Below are positions 59,378 to 64,000 of a stretch of 64,000 nt of DNA, in pieces. Made by a program: the position numbers and the translations under genes. The notes below the pieces were generated by a model, which had not been told where the DNA came from, did not search any database, and saw only the letters and a list, made by a program, of their open reading frames with translations. Position 1 is the first letter of the stretch; every line of letters starts with the position of its first letter. The stretch spans positions 269,622 to 333,621 of the forward strand of contig NZ_JBNPXH010000006.1 in the NCBI RefSeq assembly GCF_050433395.1. Reading direction: 5' to 3'. The stretch is from Mobilitalea torta (GTDB lineage: Bacteria > Bacillota > Clostridia > Lachnospirales > Lachnospiraceae).

Positions 59378-59752
59378 ATGTCATCGTTACCAGAAATACG
59401 TCTTCACGAAGGAGAACTTAATATTATGGAACTGTTATGGTCCAATAAGACCCTGGCGGCCAAGGATATATCCAAAATCATCAAGGAATATATCGGCTGG
59501 GAGAAGAATACCACCTATACAGTAATTAACCGTCTGATTGATAAAGGGGCAATCAAGCGTGAAGATCCCGGTTTCTTATGCAGGGCTGCGATTTCAAAGC
59601 GTACCGTGCAGGCAATTGAAACAAAAGCCCTGCTGAACAAATTATATAATGGTTCCTTAAGCACCTTTTTGAACGAATACTTGAAGAATCAGGATTTATC
59701 AAAGGCAGAGGTGCTGGAGCTTCAGAGGATTATAGGAGAGCAGCGGTTTTGA
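59378..59752 (+). CDS. BlaI/MecI/CopY-family transcriptional repressor (orphan)
   Basis: The 124-residue winged-helix protein has LHEGELNIMELLWSNKTLAAKDISK and WEKNTTYTVINRLIDKGAI in the DNA-binding half and a helical dimerisation C-terminus. Unlike the pair at 15.8 kb, no BlaR1-type sensor follows; a terminator comes next. Three matching dyads upstream suggest that it represses itself. GGAGG precedes ATG 59378. The signal it responds to is unknown. Confidence 0.9.
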   Translation: MSSLPEIRLHEGELNIMELLWSNKTLAAKDISKIIKEYIGWEKNTTYTVINRLIDKGAIKREDPGFLCRAAISKRTVQAIETKALLNKLYNGSLSTFLNEYLKNQDLSKAEVLELQRIIGEQRF

Positions 59753-59805
59753 TTCGCTTTATACTTCCTGAAGACGGAGATTAAGCTGCATAATCAAAAA
59801 TAGAG

Positions 59806-59848
59806 ATAGGCCGAAATGTTGTGATACATACGGCCTATTATTTATTTT
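59806..59848 (+). terminator. Terminator after the orphan BlaI-type gene
   Basis: ATAGGCCG and CGGCCTAT form an 8-bp stem with a 17-base loop, followed by TATTTATTTT. Confidence 0.7.
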
Positions 59849-59866
59849 ACATCCGACAGGAAAGCG

Positions 59867-59895
59867 TTGTATGAAGAGCAGCTTTGAAGTATAAT
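59867..59895 (+). promoter_or_regulatory. Promoter of the J-domain/kinase/Nudix operon
   Basis: TTGTAT (59867-59872), 17 bases, TATAAT (59890-59895). Confidence 0.65.
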
Positions 59896-59995
59896 CGAGG
59901 TATGGCAAATGGGGAGCCAGTGGTGTCGTTATTATTATTTGGTTTGATCTTGGTGTGATTTTGTTTTGATCAGTAGATTTATAGGCGGTGATGGG

Positions 59996-60463
59996 GTGTA
60001 TCAGGTTTATCAAAAGCAGGATGAAATGAAACGAAAGCTAAGAGAGCTTAAGAAGCTGGAGTTGAAAATACGTCCGGGAGTTACGAAGGGCTTGCCAGGA
60101 AAGAATAAGGAGCTGGTCTGGGATAAATTCTTTGATCTTAAGGAGGAAGGGAAACAGAATGTGAAGTATCCCATCCACCGGCTTATCTCTTTGACGAAGG
60201 ATGAATATAAGGATGTAGTGAACGAGTACTTTTATCATGTATATTATTGGTTCTGCCAAGAATTTGGAATAACAGGCTCCTCATCGGCGGATATCGAAAC
60301 CCTCACACGGCTTGGACTTCCCATAGATGCAGATAGTGACGAGATTAGAAGGAGATTCCGAGAGCTTGCTAAAATATATCATCCGGATAACGGGGGCGAC
60401 AGCGATAAATTCATCGAAATAATGGAGAAATATAAGAACTGCAGGACGGAGGAGCGCCCATGA
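59996..60463 (+). CDS. Small J-domain protein
   Basis: The protein of about 155 residues carries a J domain at its C-terminus: PIDADSDEIRRRFRELAKIY then HPD at about 129-131 in HPDNGGDSDKF, the contact to DnaK-type chaperones. The N-terminal two thirds are basic and aromatic (KRKLRELKKLELK, YFYHVYYWFCQEF) and match no domain I recognise. GTG 59996 is the best-placed start (GGCGGTGATG before it); TTG 59966 and ATG 60026 are alternatives. The stop overlaps the ATG of the next gene. Confidence 0.75.
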   Translation: MYQVYQKQDEMKRKLRELKKLELKIRPGVTKGLPGKNKELVWDKFFDLKEEGKQNVKYPIHRLISLTKDEYKDVVNEYFYHVYYWFCQEFGITGSSSADIETLTRLGLPIDADSDEIRRRFRELAKIYHPDNGGDSDKFIEIMEKYKNCRTEERP

Positions 60464-61098
60464 TAGGAGTATGCCCGCAATGCGGGAACCATGAATGGAA
60501 TAAGCAGATATCTGAAAACAAAAAACATATAATATGTCAGCAATGCGGGCATCAATGGAATTTTAAAGCCATGCCTCTTTTTATATTGACCGGATGCAGC
60601 GGAGTAGGGAAAACTACAACTGCACAAGAATTACTTCAGCGGGATGCGAAATTCATCGTTATGGATGCGGATTTCTTATATAACATTATGCCGCATGAAA
60701 CAGAGGAAGATTGTAAGAATTGGGTGGAGCAGATTATGTCTCTGTCTAAAAACATCATGCAGGGCGGAAAGCCTCTGCTATGGGCAATGGCAGGTGCTTT
60801 GGAGCATTTTGAACATACCTATAATCGTCGTTTTTTTACTGAGATTTATTATTTGGCTTTAGTATGTAATTCCGAAGATTTAGAAAAAAGGATGCGTGAG
60901 GGAAGGCAGATAACGGATTTGAATTGGATAAACAGTTCCGTTGACTATAATCGTTGGTTTATTGAAAATGGTATGGTGTCCGGTCAAAGAGTTGATATCT
61001 ATGACATTACCGGAAAAAAGGTATCTGAGGTTGCTGATTATGTAATGCAGTGGGTCGCAGCAAGAATAGAGGACTGGGAAGCGGAGGGGTTATCATGA
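60460..61098 (+). CDS. Zinc-ribbon plus P-loop kinase-like protein
   Basis: The 212-residue protein has an N-terminal zinc ribbon (Cys5, Cys8, Cys26, Cys29) followed by a P-loop GCSGVGKTTTAQ at 45-56 and VMDADFLYNIM, as in small nucleotide or adenylyl kinases. The last part, FIENGMVSGQRVDIYDITGKK, resembles the end of such kinases. The substrate is unknown. It overlaps the J-domain gene by ATGA and the Nudix gene by ATGA, so the three are translated together. Confidence 0.82.
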   Translation: MIGVCPQCGNHEWNKQISENKKHIICQQCGHQWNFKAMPLFILTGCSGVGKTTTAQELLQRDAKFIVMDADFLYNIMPHETEEDCKNWVEQIMSLSKNIMQGGKPLLWAMAGALEHFEHTYNRRFFTEIYYLALVCNSEDLEKRMREGRQITDLNWINSSVDYNRWFIENGMVSGQRVDIYDITGKKVSEVADYVMQWVAARIEDWEAEGLS

Positions 61099-61559
61099 GT
61101 GACTATATCCGTTGGATAAGAAGTAAGGTTGGACATGATAATATTATTTTGAATTTTTCAGGAGCATGTATTACCAATGAGAAGGGGGAAATCCTACTTC
61201 AAAAGCGGAGTAAGACGGAAAATATTTGGGGATTGCCTGGAGGTGGAGTTGAACTGGGAGAATCCATTGAAGAAACGGCAATAAGAGAGGTAAAGGAAGA
61301 AACGGGCCTTGATATCAGAGTGGAGTATTTAATAGGTGTATACTCAAAGTATTTTACCGAATATCCAAACGGAGACAAAGCACAGTCTATCTGTTATTGC
61401 TTCAAGGGTACTGTTGTAAATGGAAGTCTTAATATAGATAATAAAGAGACCTTCGGTTTACAGTTTTATGATAAGGAACATATTCCGCCATTATTTGTAC
61501 AGCAGCATGCAGACATAATAAATGACTTTTTTGAAAATAAAGCAGGTGTTTTTCGATAA
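61095..61559 (+). CDS. Nudix hydrolase
   Basis: The 154-residue protein has a complete Nudix box (about 50-72, GVELGESIEETAIREVKEET preceded by LPGG), which cleaves nucleoside diphosphates linked to another group. The N-terminus SDYIRWIRSKVGHDNIILNF is typical of ADP-ribose pyrophosphatase-like or MutT-like members in Clostridia. Substrate unknown. The ATG overlaps the kinase stop codon. It is followed by a broken gene. Confidence 0.93.
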   Translation: MSDYIRWIRSKVGHDNIILNFSGACITNEKGEILLQKRSKTENIWGLPGGGVELGESIEETAIREVKEETGLDIRVEYLIGVYSKYFTEYPNGDKAQSICYCFKGTVVNGSLNIDNKETFGLQFYDKEHIPPLFVQQHADIINDFFENKAGVFR

Positions 61560-61606
61560 TGTGTTAGGATGAGAGAACAAAAATTTCTTTATGCTGGAGA
61601 AGGATA

Positions 61607-62142
61607 GTGGATTACAGGTATACAAAAAATGATAATTATGAGGATTTCGCCAGCGGAAGAGTATTATACCATCAGAGATTTATGGAAGCGATATAAATCT
61701 CAAAAGCCTTAAGCTGGCAGAAGATAATCTTGGGCTTTTGAAAAGGCCGGGGATTAACAGACGGAGAGATGAGTTAAAAACGCTTTATGAAAAATACGGG
61801 AAAGTATCTCATTTCGATGCGTTACAGAGTACAAATCGGATAGAGCGCCTGCTGATAAATGAAATTAAAACCGGTATATTTAATAGAAATGTCCTTGAGG
61901 CATGTAATCTGCCCTTTGTTCCTGATATTATTATCACCGATGTCCCTTACGGCAATATGGTAGAATGGGAAGCAGGCAGCGGAGGCGTTAATCAAATGAT
62001 GAATGCCTTATCCGAGGGATGCGGCAGAGAAACCGTAGTTTGTGTCTGCATGGATAAAAAACAGAAGATACAAACAGACGTATATCAAAGACTGGAAAAA
62101 CAATTCGTTGGAAAAAGAAAATTTGAAATTTACAGAAAGTAA
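61607..62142 (+). pseudogene. AviRa-like 23S rRNA methyltransferase, broken by an internal deletion
   Basis: Two pieces of one protein family lie in different frames. The first (GTG 61607 to stop 61694-61696) reads VDYRYTKNDNYEDFASGRVL and so on, the N-terminus of AviRa-type methyltransferases. The second is open from 61690 (DINLKSLKLAEDNLGLLKRP) to 62142 and contains PDIIITDVPYGNMVEWE, the catalytic region. Missing between them are the proline-rich stretch and the SAM-binding glycine motif (DPCCGSGYLL in the family, from memory). AviRa methylates 23S rRNA and gives avilamycin resistance in its original host. The gene cannot give a working enzyme, though the second piece could start at TTG 61738. 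Confidence 0.8.
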
Positions 62143-62184
62143 ATAATATAGAAAGTAAATATTCTTGTCAGGGAGCGGCGGGTC

Positions 62185-63093
62185 ATGTCAACCAGAAAAA
62201 TATTCGATACCATTATAAAAAAAGAACCGATAACAAAAGGATGGTCGGAAGATCAAAAATACTGTGTCACCACAACAGGCGGAACAAAATATTTACTTCG
62301 TATTTCTTCTGTTTCCCAGTATGAGGCAAAAAAATCATTATTCTCCATGATGGAACAGATTGCTGTACTTGATATTCCTATGTGCCGCCCTATAGAGTTT
62401 GGTATTTGTGACGAGGGTGTTTACTCCATCCAGAGCTGGATTGAGGGCGAAGACCTGGAAACAGTATTGCCCTTGTCCTCTAAAACCTTGCTGTCTGAGA
62501 CGGAGCAGTATAGATTGGGGTTACAGGCAGGCAAAATTGCGAAAAAAATACATACCATACCCATACCGGAACCGCAAGAGGAATGGGAGAATATTTTTAA
62601 CCGCAGAATTGATATGAAAATACAGGAATATCATGAATACGGCTTGAAATTTGAAGGTGATTATCATATGTTCGATTATATTGAGAAAAACCGTCATTTG
62701 TTGAAAAATCGCCCGCAATGCTTTCTGGTGGGTGATTATAATGTGATTAATATGATGTATGAAAAGGGTGATTTGAGAATCATAGATTTCGAACGTTTCG
62801 ACGTCGGTGATCCATGGGATGAATTTAATTGTATCGTTTGGAGCGCCATGGCAAGCCCCCATTTCGCAACAGGGCAGCTGCATGGCTATTTCGACGGGGA
62901 GCCGCCGATGGAATTTTTTAAACTGATGGACGTTTATATCGCAGTTCTTGTACTGTCATTGATCTCTTCCTGGGCAGTCACTTCCGAATTTGGGCGTAAT
63001 GTAACTTTGAAGTTGTCACAGGATGTATTGAAATGGTTCGATGATATGCAAGATCCCGTGCCCACATGGTATCTCAGGGATTTCCATCTATAA
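62185..63093 (+). CDS. Aminoglycoside-phosphotransferase-family protein
   Basis: The 302-residue protein has the APH/choline-kinase fold. The N-lobe includes TKYLLRISSVSQYEAKKSLF with the ATP-binding Lys region; the catalytic loop is VGDYNVIN (182-189), where Asp184 and Asn189 are kept but the usual His of HGD is Val; the metal motif is IIDFERF (Asp201). Such proteins phosphorylate antibiotics, sugars or small alcohols, and the altered loop leaves the substrate open. GGGAGCGG lies before ATG 62185. It is followed by a hairpin. Confidence 0.85.
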   Translation: MSTRKIFDTIIKKEPITKGWSEDQKYCVTTTGGTKYLLRISSVSQYEAKKSLFSMMEQIAVLDIPMCRPIEFGICDEGVYSIQSWIEGEDLETVLPLSSKTLLSETEQYRLGLQAGKIAKKIHTIPIPEPQEEWENIFNRRIDMKIQEYHEYGLKFEGDYHMFDYIEKNRHLLKNRPQCFLVGDYNVINMMYEKGDLRIIDFERFDVGDPWDEFNCIVWSAMASPHFATGQLHGYFDGEPPMEFFKLMDVYIAVLVLSLISSWAVTSEFGRNVTLKLSQDVLKWFDDMQDPVPTWYLRDFHL

Positions 63094-63104
63094 TAAATAA
63101 AAGA

Positions 63105-63140
63105 GGGCAGTAACCGTGATTCCGGCTGCTGTCCCTTATT
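63105..63140 (+). terminator. Terminator-like hairpin after the APH-like gene
   Basis: GGGCAG pairs with CTGTCCC (one bulged T) around an inner CCG/CGG stem, followed by TTATTGTTAT. Confidence 0.5.
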
Positions 63141-63164
63141 GTTATACCACGATACGGTCGGATG

Positions 63165-63545
63165 CTATCGGGGTAAAATATCACGAATTTTCAAAATTTC
63201 TATTATAGTTTCATTTTCATCCGATAATTTCCTTATGTCGGTCCTTATGTTTCTTTCCAGGACCTTCATATCCAAACTTAAATTGGAGATTCTTTCTGAG
63301 TTTCTATCAACCTTAAATTTAATAACTTTTATGCAATCATCCATTACGTTTAAGCGACCATCCATTGTGTCTAAGCGACCATCCATTGTGTCTAAGCGAC
63401 AGTCTATTGTGTCTAAGCGACCATCTATTGTGTCTAAGCGACCATCTATTACACTTAAGTGATCATCCACTTTACCTACATGAACTTTAATGTCCCGAAC
63501 TTCGCTTAACATATTTCCTAAGATTTCTTTTAATTCGTTCTCCAT
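63165..63545 (-). CDS. Heptad-repeat coiled-coil protein
   Basis: The minus-strand protein of 126 residues starts MENELKEILGNML and is almost all coiled coil. Its middle is built from about six copies of a seven-residue unit, DGRLDT(I/M), encoded by a 21-bp tandem DNA repeat (about 63338-63473). No enzymatic motif is present. Similar short repeat proteins occur beside phage or accessory genes, but the role is unknown. AGGGGGAG lies just before the ATG at 63545 on the minus strand; an upstream in-frame ATG at 63563 has no site. Confidence 0.82.
   Translation of the reverse strand: MENELKEILGNMLSEVRDIKVHVGKVDDHLSVIDGRLDTIDGRLDTIDCRLDTMDGRLDTMDGRLNVMDDCIKVIKFKVDRNSERISNLSLDMKVLERNIRTDIRKLSDENETIIEILKIRDILPR
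63338..63473. repeat. 21-bp tandem repeat inside the coiled-coil gene
   Basis: About six imperfect copies of a 21-base unit (GACCATCCATTGTGTCTAAGC form on the + strand) run in tandem, each encoding one heptad. Copies differ by point changes such as CCATCT for CCATCC. The unit length is a multiple of three, so copy-number changes keep the frame. Confidence 0.9.
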
Positions 63546-63578
63546 TATACTCCCCCTGTCCATTTTCTTAATTGTAAC

Positions 63579-63607
63579 ATATTAGATATAAAAATAGAAG
63601 ACGGCAA
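63579..63607 (-). promoter_or_regulatory. Promoter of the coiled-coil gene
   Basis: On the minus strand TTGCCG (63607-63602) and TAATAT (63584-63579) are 17 bases apart. Confidence 0.6.
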
Positions 63608-63713
63608 AATCGGCAAACATTTTATTTTTTTCTGTGCATTTTACTTAAAAGGAATAGCTGTTTTTTGTATCTGGCAGAATTATCAAGGGACATAGACAGT
63701 GCCTGCAGAACAT

Positions 63714-63741
63714 TTGCATTATTATAAAATCATGATATAAT
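63714..63741 (+). promoter_or_regulatory. Promoter of the terminal small ORF
   Basis: TTGCAT (63714-63719), 16 bases, TATAAT (63736-63741). Confidence 0.55.
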
Positions 63742-63820
63742 CTCTGTATATTTATTTGCATTCGGCTATGATAAGGAACTAAGGCTATTAAGGGAAACAG
63801 GAGATAATAGGGGGATAATA

Positions 63821-63976
63821 ATGAAGGTTGAAGAGAATAAAATAATGCAATCCTTTGAAAAATGGTGTAAAAAATTGCGTATATCTCCATATTGGGATAT
63901 CAAGCTGGAATTGAACAAAATCGCTGCGCGATGGCCTGCCAAGGCTGTGGCGCAGTTTCTGTTATCTAATAATTAA
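63821..63976 (+). CDS. Small 51-residue ORF, probable N-terminal remnant of a larger gene
   Basis: MKVEENKIMQSFEKWCKKLR starts a 51-residue frame with a promoter about 80 bases upstream and AGGGGGAT before the ATG. The first 30 residues (ending YWDIKLELN) look like the start of a normal globular protein; from memory they resemble a Clostridia family with a following metallopeptidase-like part. The rest, KIAARWPAKAVAQFLLSNN, looks unrelated and lies on a GC-rich inverted repeat (CTGCGC/GCGCAG, GCC/GGC). A short functional peptide is the alternative. Confidence is limited. Confidence 0.45.
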   Translation: MKVEENKIMQSFEKWCKKLRISPYWDIKLELNKIAARWPAKAVAQFLLSNN

Positions 63977-64000
63977 AAGGCAATGGAAATCTTTACTGAT

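Noticed and set aside
63338..63473. CRISPR-like regular repeat
   Set aside because: The 21-base units are tandem without spacers and encode heptads of a protein.

Overview
The window reads as a chromosomal segment of an endospore-forming, Gram-positive anaerobe of the class Clostridia, most likely a member of the Lachnospiraceae or a close relative. The reasons are the spore-coat morphogenesis gene spoIVA, strong AGGAGG-type ribosome sites with several TTG and GTG starts, consensus TTGACA/TATAAT promoters, a Gram-positive LexA box at recA, and gene orders typical of this group (smc-ftsY, ylxM-ffh-rpsP-khpA-rimM-trmD, mreBCD-PBP2-minCDE-rodA-mgsA, sepF-ylmH-lspA-rluD). Nearly everything is on the + strand; only two small genes (50.6 kb and 63.2 kb) are on the minus strand. 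I see no rRNA, tRNA, CRISPR array, prophage or complete insertion sequence.

Layout. 0-5.9 kb: 3' end of smc, ftsY, threonine ammonia-lyase, recA and recX. 6-11.6 kb: a 507-residue unknown protein carrying a stray Na+-decarboxylase signature, then a biotin-dependent carboxyltransferase cluster (12S-like, OadG-like, biotin carrier, 5S/OadA-like) without its usual beta subunit. 11.6-22.3 kb: ylxM, ffh, rpsP, khpA, rimM, trmD, an inserted BlaI plus truncated BlaR1 pair, rplS, lepB, rbgA, rnhB, a stand-alone FlhB tail, yraN and pgeF. 22.5-28 kb: der, plsY, gpsA, an inositol-phosphatase-family gene and spoIVA. 28-41 kb: a secreted SH3/NlpC-P60 hydrolase, a membrane-bound MutS relative, rnhA, mutS, mutL, miaA, a methionine-gamma-lyase-like PLP enzyme, a small membrane protein, radC. 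40-50 kb: cell-shape and division genes mreBCD, PBP2, minCDE, rodA, then mgsA and a lipoprotein D,D-carboxypeptidase. 50-59 kb: a P-loop protein, a DUF378 protein, an HlyD-like protein, a YggS/YlmE protein, sepF, ylmH, aroB, lspA, rluD and an AAA/DUF4143 ATPase. 59-64 kb: an accessory tail with an orphan BlaI regulator and three candidate operators, a J-domain/zinc-ribbon-kinase/Nudix operon, a wrecked AviRa-like rRNA methyltransferase, an aminoglycoside-phosphotransferase-like protein, a heptad-repeat coiled-coil gene and a probable gene remnant.

Most genes form housekeeping operons: protein targeting and ribosome maturation (ffh, ftsY, rpsP, rimM, trmD, rplS, rbgA), mismatch repair (mutS, mutL), and the elongation and division machinery (mre, min, rodA, sepF). 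The less ordinary material lies in four places: the 6-11.6 kb carboxyltransferase region, the BlaI/BlaR-like insertion inside the trmD-rplS operon, a set of structured or repetitive intergenic elements (a leader repeat present twice, a 114-bp nested hairpin with a smaller relative at 3.9 kb, three degenerate repeat spacers), and the 59-64 kb accessory tail with its broken resistance-type gene.
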